A DNA stretch of 64,000 nt from Salinisphaera sp002433465. Lineage in GTDB: Bacteria; Pseudomonadota; Gammaproteobacteria; Nevskiales; Salinisphaeraceae. Numbering within the stretch: position 1 is the first letter of the stretch; every line of letters starts with the position of its first letter. Positions 9,000 through 17,516 of the stretch are shown piece by piece. The notes under the pieces were generated by a model, which saw only the letters and a program-made list of their open reading frames with translations, did no database searches and was not told the DNA's origin. The position numbers were made by a program, and so were the translations under genes. Location of the stretch: contig NZ_APNL01000012.1 of the NCBI RefSeq assembly GCF_040361435.1, positions 70,681 to 134,680 of the forward strand. Reading direction: 5' to 3'.

Positions 9000-9953
9000 A
9001 TGCCGTATTTGCAACATCGATCGCAGGCCCCGGAAGCGGGCCGCTTTTCCAATCTCGGCGGCTGGCAGGATTACGTCAACGCGCATTTCCCACCGCTGGA
9101 GATGAGCCGCCCCGGCGCCGAGCCGTTTTATGCACAGGCCAACAGCTGCCGGCTTGGCGAATGCACGCTCACGCATATCAGCAGCGCGGCCTCGGATGTT
9201 GCGCGAACCGCCTATCTGGCACGGCGTGCCAATGCCGGGTATCTGAAAGTGCTGTGGCAGCTTGCGGGCACTCTCGAACTCACCCAGGATCGCCGCTCGG
9301 TGCGCCTGCAGGCCGGCCGCGCCAGTCTTTGCGATACCACCCGGCCCTACCGAATTCGCGTAAGCGACGGTGCACGCCTGGCCGTACTGCTGATTCCCTA
9401 TGACGTCGACAGCCGGCTGCCGCGCTATGCCGAACGCGTGAGCGCGACCGAACTTACGGATATGCCGACCATGCAGGCTGCACTCGGTGCGATCACCGGT
9501 CTGGCACGCGCGCAGCCGCGCTTTGACGACCCGGGCGTGAGCGACGTGATGCAGGGTGTGGGCGCAATGCTGGCTGCGACCTTCGCACGGGCGGCCGAGC
9601 CGGAGGAGGCCGATGTGGATGCACAACGCATGCAGCGCGCGCGCCATTATATCGCCACCCATCTCGCCAGCAGCGATCTCACGCCGGAGCGCCTGGCCAG
9701 CGTGCTGTGCGTTTCACGACGCACGCTCTACGGTTTGCTGGCACGCCACAACACCACGCCGGCCCGTTTGATCAGCGAAACCCGGCTGCAGTGTGCTCGC
9801 GATGCGCTGGCCCGCGATTCGGCGGGCCAGCATTCGATCACCGATATCGCCCTCGCCCACGGCTTTGGCGACAGCGCGCGCTTCAGTCACGCATTCAAGG
9901 ATCGCTTCGGCGAAGCGCCCAGCCTGTGGCGGACCCGCTACGCCCGGAACTGA
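9000..9953 (+). CDS. AraC-family transcriptional regulator, FeaR-like
   Basis: 317 residues. The N-terminal ~180 residues form an AraC-binding-like sensor domain (the type found in FeaR/EutR relatives). The C-terminal ~100 residues carry the two helix-turn-helix motifs (LASVLCVSRRTLYGLLARHN and ITDIALAHGFGDSARFSHAF) ending with the usual F-K-x-x-F-G-x-x-P-S signature. It is transcribed away from the aldehyde dehydrogenase gene. In E. coli FeaR activates feaB and tynA for phenylethylamine use, so activation of the adjacent aldehyde/amine catabolic genes is the likely job. A GGAG lies about 13 bp before the chosen ATG; a later start is possible. The gene ends convergently to paaK with a repeat element between them. 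Confidence 0.82.
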   Translation: MPYLQHRSQAPEAGRFSNLGGWQDYVNAHFPPLEMSRPGAEPFYAQANSCRLGECTLTHISSAASDVARTAYLARRANAGYLKVLWQLAGTLELTQDRRSVRLQAGRASLCDTTRPYRIRVSDGARLAVLLIPYDVDSRLPRYAERVSATELTDMPTMQAALGAITGLARAQPRFDDPGVSDVMQGVGAMLAATFARAAEPEEADVDAQRMQRARHYIATHLASSDLTPERLASVLCVSRRTLYGLLARHNTTPARLISETRLQCARDALARDSAGQHSITDIALAHGFGDSARFSHAFKDRFGEAPSLWRTRYARN

Positions 9954-9977
9954 GGCCGGCCGTCGGCGTGCCCGCCC

Positions 9978-9994
9978 GGCGCTTGGAAAGCGCC
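9978..9994. repeat. Perfect hairpin downstream of the AraC gene
   Basis: GGCGCTT and AAGCGCC separated by GGA, 24 bp after the regulator stop codon. No T-tract follows, so it is not a textbook terminator. It lies just left of the dispersed repeat copy at 10005-10106. Confidence 0.45.
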
Positions 9995-10004
9995 TTGGGG
10001 CGCC

Positions 10005-10106
10005 TCGCCGCGTTGCCGCGCAACTCGCGCCAGACAAGGCGCGTGGCGCCGGCCCTGGTTATTCCAGGGCCAAGCGCGGCGCGACAATTTCGGCGCGTTA
10101 ACAGGC
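10005..10106. repeat. Dispersed palindromic repeat, short copy
   Basis: Bases 10005-10073 match 61743-61812 almost base for base, including a perfect hairpin GGCCCTGG-TTATT-CCAGGGCC (10050-10070). Bases 10074-10106 match 61951-61984, ending in GCGTTAACAGGC. The roughly 140 bp between those blocks in the long copy are missing here, and so is the left terminal repeat. The right end stops one base before the stop codon of paaK, exactly as the long copy does at its neighbour. Found by comparing the two intergenic regions by eye; not matched to a named family. Confidence 0.8.
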
Positions 10107-10107
10107 G

Positions 10108-11424
10108 CTAGCCGCGATGGCTCAGCCGGCGGTCGATGACATGCTTGGCCTTGCCCAGAGAGCGCTCCAGCGTACCCACGGCCGACAGCGTGATCTTGGT
10201 GCTGATACCGATATAGGACTTGATGTGCTGCTGCAGATTGCTCAGCGTTTCGTCCTCAGTGCTGTGGTCGTCGAAATCATGACCGCGCTCGACCGTTAAC
10301 GCCACGTGATCGAGATTGCCGTCGCGGGTCAGCTCGATCAGATAATGCGGTGCCAGGCCTTTCTGCTTGCAGATGATCTCCTCGATCTGGGTCGGGAAGA
10401 CGTTCACGCCGCGAATGATGAGCATATCGTCCGAGCGACCGGTGATCTTGTCGATACGGCGCATGGAACGCGCGGTCGGTGCCAGCAGGCGGGTGAGATC
10501 GCGGGTTCGATAACGCACGATCGGCAGCGCTTCCTTGGTCAGCGAGGTGAACACCAGCTCCCCGGGCTCGCCGTCCGGCATGACTTCGCCGGTTTCCGGG
10601 TCGATGATCTCGGGATAGAAATGATCCTCCCAGATCACGGGGCCATCCTTGGTTTCGACGCATTCGTTGGCCACGCCCGGGCCCATGACTTCCGACAGAC
10701 CGTAGATATCCACCGCATCGATACCGGCGCGGCGTTCGATCTCTTCGCGCATGGCGTTGGTCCAGGGCTCGGCGCCGAAGATACCGATTTCCAGCGAGGA
10801 CTCGCGCGGGTCCAGCCCCTGGCGCTCGAACTCTTCAATGATGTTGAGCATGTACGAGGGCGTCACCATGATGATGCGCGGCTTGAAGTCCTGGATCAGC
10901 TGCACCTGTTTTTCGGTCTGGCCACCCGACATCGGTATCACGGTACAGCCGAGCTTTTCGGCGCCGTAGTGGGCACCGAGACCGCCGGTGAACAGACCGT
11001 AGCCATAGGCGACATGCACGATATCGCCCGGCTTGCCGCCAGCGGCACGGATAGAGCGGGCGACGAGGTTGGCCCAGGTCTCGATATCGTTGGCGGTATA
11101 GCCCACCACCGTCGGTTTGCCGGTGGTCCCGCTGGAGGCATGGATACGCGACACCTGCTCGCGCGGCACGGCGAACATATCGAACGGATAGGCGTCGCGC
11201 AGATCCTGCTTGGTGGTGAACGGAAACTTCGCCAGATCGGCCAGCGTTTCCAGATCGCTCGGATGCACGCCGGCCTCGTCAAACTTGGCCTTGTAACGCG
11301 GCACGTTGTCGTAGGCGTGCTGCAGGGACCATTTCAGCCGTTCCAGCTGTAGCGCCTGCAGTTCGTTGCGGCTCGCGGTCTCGATCGGTTCGAGCAGCGA
11401 TGCGGGTTCCATCAATGCAGCCAT
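10108..11424 (-). CDS. paaK: Phenylacetate-CoA ligase PaaK
   Basis: 438 residues, the usual PaaK length. AMP-forming acyl-CoA ligase with the ATP loop SSGTTGKPT (about 95-103), the acidic motif YGLSEVMGPG and a C-terminal motif GRSDDMLIIRG. It activates phenylacetate to phenylacetyl-CoA, the first step of the paa pathway, in the cytoplasm. GGAGGAG precedes the ATG at 11424. Last gene of the minus-strand paa run, 113 bp after paaI. A repeat element begins one base after its stop codon. The assignment is firm because all other pathway genes adjoin it. Confidence 0.95.
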   Translation of the reverse strand: MAALMEPASLLEPIETASRNELQALQLERLKWSLQHAYDNVPRYKAKFDEAGVHPSDLETLADLAKFPFTTKQDLRDAYPFDMFAVPREQVSRIHASSGTTGKPTVVGYTANDIETWANLVARSIRAAGGKPGDIVHVAYGYGLFTGGLGAHYGAEKLGCTVIPMSGGQTEKQVQLIQDFKPRIIMVTPSYMLNIIEEFERQGLDPRESSLEIGIFGAEPWTNAMREEIERRAGIDAVDIYGLSEVMGPGVANECVETKDGPVIWEDHFYPEIIDPETGEVMPDGEPGELVFTSLTKEALPIVRYRTRDLTRLLAPTARSMRRIDKITGRSDDMLIIRGVNVFPTQIEEIICKQKGLAPHYLIELTRDGNLDHVALTVERGHDFDDHSTEDETLSNLQQHIKSYIGISTKITLSAVGTLERSLGKAKHVIDRRLSHRG

Positions 11425-11537
11425 GTTCGTCTCCTCCGTCTCGTTTGTGTAAGAAAGCGTCTGCGGTATGGGCCCCCGAGCGCTTTTTCATGTTTTCGGG
11501 GCCGTGCCAGACGACGCAGGCACACCCAACTTGATTT

Positions 11538-12014
11538 TCACGACGCCATCACGTCCAGCACGTCGCCTCGCACCTGGTGCGCACGCCCGCGAAACAGCAC
11601 CACCGTTTCGTCGTTCTGATTGCGCACGGTGACGTCGTAAACGCCGGTTCGCCCCGAGCGCGAGCGTTGCTCGGCTTCGGCCACCAGCACGTCGCCGGCA
11701 AACGCCGGGCGCAGGTAATCCACGTTGCAGGCCGCGCCCACGGTGTTGTGGTTACCGCTGTTGCAGGCAAAGGCAAACGCGCTGTCGGCCAGCGAAAAGA
11801 TCAGCCCGCCGTGGCAGGTCTTGTGGCCGTTGACCATGTCGTCGCGTACCGGCATGGATACGCGGGCATAGCCGGGCGCCATGGCGTCGATATGCATGCC
11901 GAGCATGCGCGAGGCCTCGTCGCGGGCAAACATTGCCTCGCCGACGCGCTCGGCCAGCGCCTGGGCATCCGTATCCTCGGGCGCGGCAGCCGCGCCGTTC
12001 TGGCTGGATTGCAT
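11538..12014 (-). CDS. paaI: Hotdog thioesterase PaaI
   Basis: 158 residues, single hotdog fold, with the PaaI-type core HGGLIFSLADSAFAFACNS, whose acidic and His residues shape the thioesterase site. It hydrolyses hydroxyphenylacetyl-CoA or other stalled ring intermediates and so rescues coenzyme A when the pathway blocks. A good ribosome site (GGAAGGAG) precedes the ATG. It lies between paaG (85 bp) and paaK (113 bp) in the same direction, the usual setting. Confidence 0.92.
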   Translation of the reverse strand: MQSSQNGAAAAPEDTDAQALAERVGEAMFARDEASRMLGMHIDAMAPGYARVSMPVRDDMVNGHKTCHGGLIFSLADSAFAFACNSGNHNTVGAACNVDYLRPAFAGDVLVAEAEQRSRSGRTGVYDVTVRNQNDETVVLFRGRAHQVRGDVLDVMAS

Positions 12015-12099
12015 TGAGTTGTCTCCTTCCGAAAAAGCCTGTTCGGGCCGGCGCGCTGCTTTTTTATATTCGTTGCAGCGTCGCCGGCGTGTTGGTTAT

Positions 12100-12891
12100 T
12101 CAGCGACCTTTGAATTCGGGCGTGCGTTTTTCGCTGAACGCAGCCACGCCTTCGGCATAGTCGGCGCTGCGGCCGAGCTCGCCCATGGCATCGCGTTCGG
12201 CATCCAGCTGCGCATCGAGATTGTTGTTCGCGCCGGCGTACATCAGCTCCTTGGTACGGGCCAGGCCGCGGGTCGGGGCTTTCGATAAATGCTCGACGAG
12301 CTGGTCGAGTTCGGTGTCGAAGGCGTCGTCGTCCACGCAGCGCCAGATCAGGCCCCAGTCGGCGGCGGTCGGCGCATCGATGGGTTCGCCGAGCATGGCC
12401 AGGCCCATGGCCCGGGCCATACCGATGCGTCGCGCCAGAAAATAGGTGCCGCCGGTATCCGGAATCAGGCCGAGCTTGCAGAAGCTTTCGATGAACTTGG
12501 CCGAGCGGCGGGCGATGACCAGATCGCAGGCCAGCGCAAGATTCGCACCCGCACCCGCGGCCACGCCGTTGACGCCGCAGACCACAGGCATGGGCAGTGC
12601 GCGCAGGCGGCGTACCAGCGGTGCGTAATAGGTTTCGACCGAATAGGCCAGATCGGGCGCTTCGCCGGAGGTCGATACTGCGCGATCGCCCAGATCCTGG
12701 CCGGCACAGAAGCCCTTGCCGGCGCCGGTGAGCAGCAGCACGCGCACCGAATCATCGGCTTCGACCGTGTCGAGCGCTTCGGCCAGGGCTTCGTGCATGG
12801 CCACGTTGAAGCTGTTGAGCTTGTTCGGACGGTTGAGCGTGATCCGGGCGATGCCGGAATCGATGCTCAGGATGATGGAATCGTCTGCCAT
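12100..12891 (-). CDS. paaG: Ring 1,2-epoxyphenylacetyl-CoA isomerase PaaG
   Basis: 263 residues, crotonase fold. Oxyanion-hole segments GKGFCAGQDLGDRA (about 57-70) and VCGVNGVAAGAGANLALACD (about 107-126), then DTGGTYFLAR. The GQDL and long VAAGAGANLALACD signatures fit PaaG, which isomerises the epoxide to oxepin-CoA and also acts as a delta3-delta2 isomerase, rather than the hydratase PaaF. It starts 10 bp after paaZ ends, with GGAGA before the ATG. Alternative: PaaF or a general enoyl-CoA hydratase, less likely. Confidence 0.88.
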   Translation of the reverse strand: MADDSIILSIDSGIARITLNRPNKLNSFNVAMHEALAEALDTVEADDSVRVLLLTGAGKGFCAGQDLGDRAVSTSGEAPDLAYSVETYYAPLVRRLRALPMPVVCGVNGVAAGAGANLALACDLVIARRSAKFIESFCKLGLIPDTGGTYFLARRIGMARAMGLAMLGEPIDAPTAADWGLIWRCVDDDAFDTELDQLVEHLSKAPTRGLARTKELMYAGANNNLDAQLDAERDAMGELGRSADYAEGVAAFSEKRTPEFKGR

Positions 12892-12901
12892 GGAAATCTC
12901 C

Positions 12902-14962
12902 TTAAGCGGCGGCCGTTTCTTCGGCCTCCGGCGTCCAGTCGGTGGTGGCGACCATGGTCAGCACGTCGTACTGGGCCACGGCCTCGTCGTTCTGGTTGGT
13001 CACGGTGGCGTCCCAGCGCACTTCGCCGTATTCGGTGTTCTCGCGCTTGGTCTTGTGCTTGCAGGTGAGCGCGACCTTGAGCGCGTCGCCCGGATAGGCC
13101 GGGGTCATGAAACGCAGGTTGTCGACGCCGTAGTTGGCCAGCACCGGGCCCGGGTTGGGCTCGACGAACAGGCCGGCTGCCAGCGACACGATGTAGTAGC
13201 CGTGGGCCACGCGCCCGTCGAAGAACGGATTGGCCTTGGCGGCCTCTTCGTCCATATGGGCATAGAAGGTATCGCCGGTGAAGTTGGCGAAATGCTCGAT
13301 ATCCTCAAGGGTGACCTCGCGGGCATCGGTGAGAATCGCGTCGCCGATTTCGAGCTCGTCGAAGTGCTTCTGGAACGGGTGGCGATCGGTTTGTACACGC
13401 TTGCCGCCCGGCAGCCAGTGGTCGATCACATCGGCCAGCATGTCGGGCGAGCCCTGCAGGGCACTGCGCTGCATGTAATGAAACACGGCACGCATGCCGC
13501 CCAGCTCTTCGCCGCCGCCGGCACGCCCCGGCCCGCCGTGGACCAGCATGGGCATGGGCGAGCCGTGGCCGGTGGACTCCTTGGCGCAGTCGCGATCGAG
13601 CACGAGCAGACGACCATGGAACGGCGCGCAGCCCAGCGTCATCGCCCGCGCGAAGCCGGCATCGTAGGTCACGATCGAGCCGACCAGGCTGCCCCCGCCC
13701 AGACGGGCAAGCGCCACGGCTTCTTCGGTGGTTTCGTAGGGCATGACGGTCGCGACCGGGCCGAAGGCCTCGATCGTATGGATCGCCGTATTGTCGAACG
13801 GTGCATCGGCCGAGAGCACGACCGGGCCGACGAACGCGCCCTTGTCGGCATCGGCATCAACGACCTCGCAACGCGCCGGATCGCCGTAAACGATCCTGGC
13901 GCCCTGGGCCAGATCGGCAATGCGTGCACGCACTTCCTCGACCTGGTCGCGGCTGGCCAGCGCACCCATGGTCACGCCTTCGGCTTCGGGATTGCCGACC
14001 ACCACCTTGTCGAGCTTTTCCGAGAGCGCATCGATGAACGCCTGCTGGTGATCGCGGGCGACCAGCACGCGCCGGATGGCGGTACATTTCTGCCCGGCCT
14101 TGACCGTCATCTCGCGCATGACCTCTTTTACGGCCAGCTTGAATTCGGGCGTGTCCGGGCCGGCGTCGGGGCCGAGCGCGAGGAAGTTGAGCGAATCGGC
14201 TTCCATGGAGAAGCGGGTGGCGTTCTCGACGATCGCCGGGTGCTGCTTCAACTTGCGGCCGGTGTTCGCCGAGCCCGTGAAGGTGACCACGTCCTGGCAG
14301 GTCACATGGTCGAGCAGATCGCCCACGCCGCCGCTGATCAGCTGCAACGCGCCGTCTTCGATCAGCCCGGAATCGACGATCGCGCGCACCATGTCTTCGG
14401 TGACGAAAGCGGTCTGGGTGGCCGGTTTGACGATCGCCGGCAGGCCGGCCAGATAGTTGGCCGCGAATTTTTCCAGCATGCCCCAAACGGGGAAGTTGAA
14501 GGCGTTGATATGCACGGCCACGCCTTCCAGCGAGGTGTGGATATGCTGGCCGATAAAGCTGCCATGGCGCGACATGGGCTCGGGGTTGCCGTCGAGCGCG
14601 AAGGTGGCATTGGGCAGCTCGCGCCGGCCCTTGCTGGCATAGGTGAACAGCGTGCCGATACCGCCGTCGATATCCACCCAGGAATCGGTCCGGGTCGCAC
14701 CGGTAGCAGTCGAAAGCTTGTAGAAGCGTTCCTTGTCGGCCATCAGCGTCTGCGCGAGCGCCTTGAGCTGCAGCGCGCGCTGGTGGAAGGTCAACGCCCG
14801 CAGCTTCGGGCCGACTTCGGTCCGGGCATAGTCGAGCATGGCCGCGAAATCGATGCCGTCGCTGGATACGCGGGCGACGGGTTCACCGGTCACCGCGTTC
14901 AATACCGTCTTGCCACCTTCGCCGGTGACCCACTGGCCTTGAACATAGCTGCTGGATTGCAT
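12902..14962 (-). CDS. paaZ: Bifunctional oxepin-CoA hydrolase / semialdehyde dehydrogenase PaaZ
   Basis: 686 residues, full length for PaaZ. The N-terminal two thirds form an NADP-dependent aldehyde dehydrogenase with general base E254 and catalytic C293 (GQKCTAIRR). The last ~150 residues form a MaoC-like hotdog hydratase with the motif [11 protein letters not shown]. The hydratase opens the oxepin ring and the dehydrogenase oxidises the reactive semialdehyde to 3-oxo-5,6-dehydrosuberyl-CoA; fusion prevents dead-end cyclisation to a tropone precursor. CAGGAG precedes the ATG. It follows the PaaA-like gene by 135 bp and precedes paaG by 10 bp. Confidence 0.95.
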   Translation of the reverse strand: MQSSSYVQGQWVTGEGGKTVLNAVTGEPVARVSSDGIDFAAMLDYARTEVGPKLRALTFHQRALQLKALAQTLMADKERFYKLSTATGATRTDSWVDIDGGIGTLFTYASKGRRELPNATFALDGNPEPMSRHGSFIGQHIHTSLEGVAVHINAFNFPVWGMLEKFAANYLAGLPAIVKPATQTAFVTEDMVRAIVDSGLIEDGALQLISGGVGDLLDHVTCQDVVTFTGSANTGRKLKQHPAIVENATRFSMEADSLNFLALGPDAGPDTPEFKLAVKEVMREMTVKAGQKCTAIRRVLVARDHQQAFIDALSEKLDKVVVGNPEAEGVTMGALASRDQVEEVRARIADLAQGARIVYGDPARCEVVDADADKGAFVGPVVLSADAPFDNTAIHTIEAFGPVATVMPYETTEEAVALARLGGGSLVGSIVTYDAGFARAMTLGCAPFHGRLLVLDRDCAKESTGHGSPMPMLVHGGPGRAGGGEELGGMRAVFHYMQRSALQGSPDMLADVIDHWLPGGKRVQTDRHPFQKHFDELEIGDAILTDAREVTLEDIEHFANFTGDTFYAHMDEEAAKANPFFDGRVAHGYYIVSLAAGLFVEPNPGPVLANYGVDNLRFMTPAYPGDALKVALTCKHKTKRENTEYGEVRWDATVTNQNDEAVAQYDVLTMVATTDWTPEAEETAAA

Positions 14963-14999
14963 TACACGCTCCTGATTCTTGTCGTCGGTGTCTTGGCAC

Positions 15000-15059
15000 C
15001 CTGAATATCTGGCCCGGCCGATCGATCGGATCTTCGGCGCGGGTTCGCGCCTGAATATC
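15000..15059. repeat. Ten-base direct repeat pair upstream of paaZ
   Basis: CCTGAATATC occurs at 15000-15009 and 15050-15059, exactly 50 bp apart, each followed by a similar CCCGGC tract. It lies in the 135-bp gap between the PaaA-like gene and paaZ. Meaning unknown; it could be a regulator site or chance in GC-rich spacer. Confidence 0.4.
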
Positions 15060-15097
15060 GAGCCCGGCGCCGAGTACGGACTGCTTTCGCGTTGTTG

Positions 15098-15868
15098 TCA
15101 GACCAGCTGCAGACGCGACAACTGGGTGCGCGCCCGGTTCTGCCAGGCGGCGCGCAGTTCTTCATTGGTTGTATGTCGCAGCCCCATTCGGGCCAGCCGC
15201 GTAAAGCGCTCCGACTGGGCGCTGCCAAAAGTTTCTGCGACCCGTGGATACCAGTAGGCCACGCAGGCTCTGGCCTCGTCTTGGCCCGTTTCGTTGGCAA
15301 CGATGCGATCGAGACCCTCGAAGCCCAGCTCCATGTGGCGTTGCTCACGCGGCAGCACCGCGCGTACGACATCGGCGAACGGCGCGTATGAGCACTCGCG
15401 CAGTTCTTCGAGCTGCACCACGGTCGCCAGGCCCATGAGCACGTTCATGACCACGGCATCGGTCCAGTTTTCCAGCGGATAGTGGAAGACCGACAGCCGC
15501 ATGTCGCCGCCCTGGCGCGCCGGGTCGATAGCGGCATCGCGGCTGGCGCGCGCCGACCAGTTGTGGGCGTTGTTGTAGAGCGCCTTGTCGGTACCGAAAT
15601 CGCTCATGAGGTCGAGCACGCGTTCGGCATGGTCGGCTTTTTCCAGCACGATCCGGCTGGCTGCGATGCGTTCCTTGATACCAGGGGCCCAGTTGATGGA
15701 ATCGGCAAACCCGGCCGAGCCGGCCAGCTCGCTGTCCACGAAGGACGACATCAGCCGCAGCAGTTCGCCGCGATAGCGTGGCGGCGGGTTGTCCGGCGAG
15801 GTCAGCTTGCCGCCGCGGGCCAGATAATCCTCGATCGGCATGGTCTGATCGAACGGTTCACTCGTCAT
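15098..15868 (-). CDS. PaaA-like ferritin-fold protein (phenylacetic acid catabolic family), extra paa operon member
   Basis: 256 residues. Its core aligns by eye with PaaA of this operon: GDMRLSVFHYPLENW with the PaaA segment [16 protein letters not shown], and YAPFADVVRA-PREQRHMELG with [20 protein letters not shown]. Likely diiron positions are E47 and E175-x-x-H178. At the first E-x-x-H motif, PaaA has DEAGH but this protein has EKADH, so the ligand Glu position is K77 (with E76 beside it) while H80 is kept. It overlaps paaE by 11 bp, so it is translationally coupled and a true operon member, yet it is not one of the five standard PaaABCDE subunits (both PaaA and PaaC are present). It may be a structural partner, a second oxygenase with other substrates, or inactive. 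Function not established. Confidence 0.75.
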   Translation of the reverse strand: MTSEPFDQTMPIEDYLARGGKLTSPDNPPPRYRGELLRLMSSFVDSELAGSAGFADSINWAPGIKERIAASRIVLEKADHAERVLDLMSDFGTDKALYNNAHNWSARASRDAAIDPARQGGDMRLSVFHYPLENWTDAVVMNVLMGLATVVQLEELRECSYAPFADVVRAVLPREQRHMELGFEGLDRIVANETGQDEARACVAYWYPRVAETFGSAQSERFTRLARMGLRHTTNEELRAAWQNRARTQLSRLQLV

Positions 15869-16934
15869 AGCTGAGTACCACCGTGTCGGTGATCGGCACG
15901 CTCTGGCAGGTCAGCACATAACCGGCCTTGACCTCATAATCCTCGAGCGCCTGGTTGTTCAGCATCTCGACTTCGCCTTCCAGCACCCGCGCCCGGCAGG
16001 TCGAACACACGCCGGCCTTGCAGGAATACGGGGCGTCCATGGCGTTGGCGAGCGCGCCGTCGAGCACCGCGGTGCCGTCGTTGGGCATTTCGATCGTACG
16101 CGTAGTGCCATCGAGGGTGACCGAAACCTTGCAGGTCGCCCCGGCGCGTGCGTCCTGGCGCGAAACGGCCGGTTTCTTCGCCCGGCCCGGCTGCGAGGAG
16201 GCGAACAGCTCGAACTTGATTCGATCGTCGCTCAGGCCGTGCTGCTTGAGCGAATCGGCGATCGTGAGCATCATCGGTTCCGGGCCACAGATGAACGCGG
16301 TATCCACCGAGCTCGCGTCGATCCAGTACTTGAACAGCTGCTCCATCTTCTCGGCGTCGATCCGGCCCGAGAACAGATCGATGTCCTGGCCTTCGCTGGT
16401 GAGCACGTGGATGACCGAAAAGCGCCCGAGATGCAGGTTCTTGAGGTCTTCCAGCTCCTCGCGAAACATGATCGACGTCATCTGGCGGTTGGCGTAGAGC
16501 AGCGTGAACTGGGATTTGGGCTCACGCGCGAGCACTGTCTTGATGATCGACAACAGCGGCGTGATGCCCGAGCCGCCGGCGAACCCGAGATAGTGTTTTT
16601 CGGCGCTCGGTTCGAGCGGCGTATGAAACTTGCCCATCGGCGGCATCGCTTCGATGACGTCGCCGCGGCTGAGCTGTTCGTTGGCCCAGGTCGAGAACGC
16701 GCCGCCGTCGACACGCTTGATGCCGACTTTGAGCACGCCCTCGTCGGTACCGGCACAGATCGAATAGGACCGGCGCAGTTCTTCGCCGTCGAAATCGCGA
16801 CGGAAGGTCAGATACTGGCCCTGGGTGAATTCGAAGGCCTCGGCGTTGTCCGCCGGCAGATTGAGCGTGACAACGACGGCGTCGCGCGTATCGCGGCGAA
16901 CGTCGACAACTTCGAGAGGATGAAAGCGTGGCAT
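15858..16934 (-). CDS. paaE: Phenylacetyl-CoA epoxidase reductase subunit PaaE
   Basis: 358 residues. Ferredoxin-NADP reductase-like FAD domain (RRSYSIC near residue 55), an NAD(P) domain (FAGGSGITPLLSII near 120-133), then a C-terminal plant-type [2Fe-2S] ferredoxin with CKAGVCSTCRARV and the distal LTCQ cysteine. It passes electrons from NADPH to the diiron centre of PaaA. It overlaps the PaaA-like gene downstream by 11 bp and follows paaD by 27 bp. Standard length and order. Confidence 0.95.
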   Translation of the reverse strand: MPRFHPLEVVDVRRDTRDAVVVTLNLPADNAEAFEFTQGQYLTFRRDFDGEELRRSYSICAGTDEGVLKVGIKRVDGGAFSTWANEQLSRGDVIEAMPPMGKFHTPLEPSAEKHYLGFAGGSGITPLLSIIKTVLAREPKSQFTLLYANRQMTSIMFREELEDLKNLHLGRFSVIHVLTSEGQDIDLFSGRIDAEKMEQLFKYWIDASSVDTAFICGPEPMMLTIADSLKQHGLSDDRIKFELFASSQPGRAKKPAVSRQDARAGATCKVSVTLDGTTRTIEMPNDGTAVLDGALANAMDAPYSCKAGVCSTCRARVLEGEVEMLNNQALEDYEVKAGYVLTCQSVPITDTVVLSYDE

Positions 16935-16961
16935 GCAAAACTTTCCGTTAGGCTCTGGCGC

Positions 16962-17498
16962 TCAGAGGCACTTGAAATAGTCGAAGGGCTCCAGACAATC
17001 CTTGCAGCGATACGACGCCTTGCAGGGGGTGGAACCGAACTGGCTGATCTTTTCGGTGTTCTTGGATTCGCAGCGCGGACAGGCGATCGCCGGCCCTGTC
17101 ACACCGGCCAGACGCGACGCGCGACTGGCCATCTGGCCGCTCGCGGCGGTGCCATCGACCGGCGGGGCAATACCGAAAGCGCGCAGCTTGTCGCGTGCCG
17201 AATCGGTAATCCAGTCGGTCGTCCAGGGCGGCGACAGCCGTCGTTCGACGCGCAATGCGTCGACGCCTTTCGAGCGCAGCTGTTCGACAATCATCTGGTT
17301 GATGACCAGGGTCGCCGGGCAGCCGGAGTACGTGGGTGTCACCGTGACCACCAGCGTGTCATCCCGGTAGCCCACCTCGCGGACAATGCCGAGCTCGGTC
17401 ACGGATACGACCGGGATTTCCGGGTCCGGCACGTCGGCGAGCCATTCCCAGACTTGCCGGGTGGTCGGCCGGGTGTTTAGCGCCTGTTGCTGTTTCAT
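16962..17498 (-). CDS. paaD: Epoxidase accessory protein PaaD (MIP18/SufT-like with zinc ribbon)
   Basis: 178 residues. N-terminal DUF59/MIP18 domain (VPDPEIPVVSVTELGIVR; SGCPAT) and a C-terminal cysteine cluster (CPRC, CKDC and a final C). PaaD helps assemble Fe-S or diiron centres of the epoxidase. Gaps are 18 bp after paaC and 27 bp before paaE, in the canonical A-B-C-D-E order. Confidence 0.93.
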   Translation of the reverse strand: MKQQQALNTRPTTRQVWEWLADVPDPEIPVVSVTELGIVREVGYRDDTLVVTVTPTYSGCPATLVINQMIVEQLRSKGVDALRVERRLSPPWTTDWITDSARDKLRAFGIAPPVDGTAASGQMASRASRLAGVTGPAIACPRCESKNTEKISQFGSTPCKASYRCKDCLEPFDYFKCL

Positions 17499-17516
17499 GG
17501 GGCACCGCGCCGGCGG

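Noticed and set aside
11470..11520. A GGCCCC/GGGGCC inverted pair between paaI and paaK as a terminator
   Set aside because: Imperfect stem with a long loop and no T-run; would wrongly split paaI from paaK.
12716..15004. A 762-residue plus-strand open frame opposite paaZ and paaG
   Set aside because: Shadow of paaZ; no motifs, no ribosome site, and composition like other antisense frames in the window.
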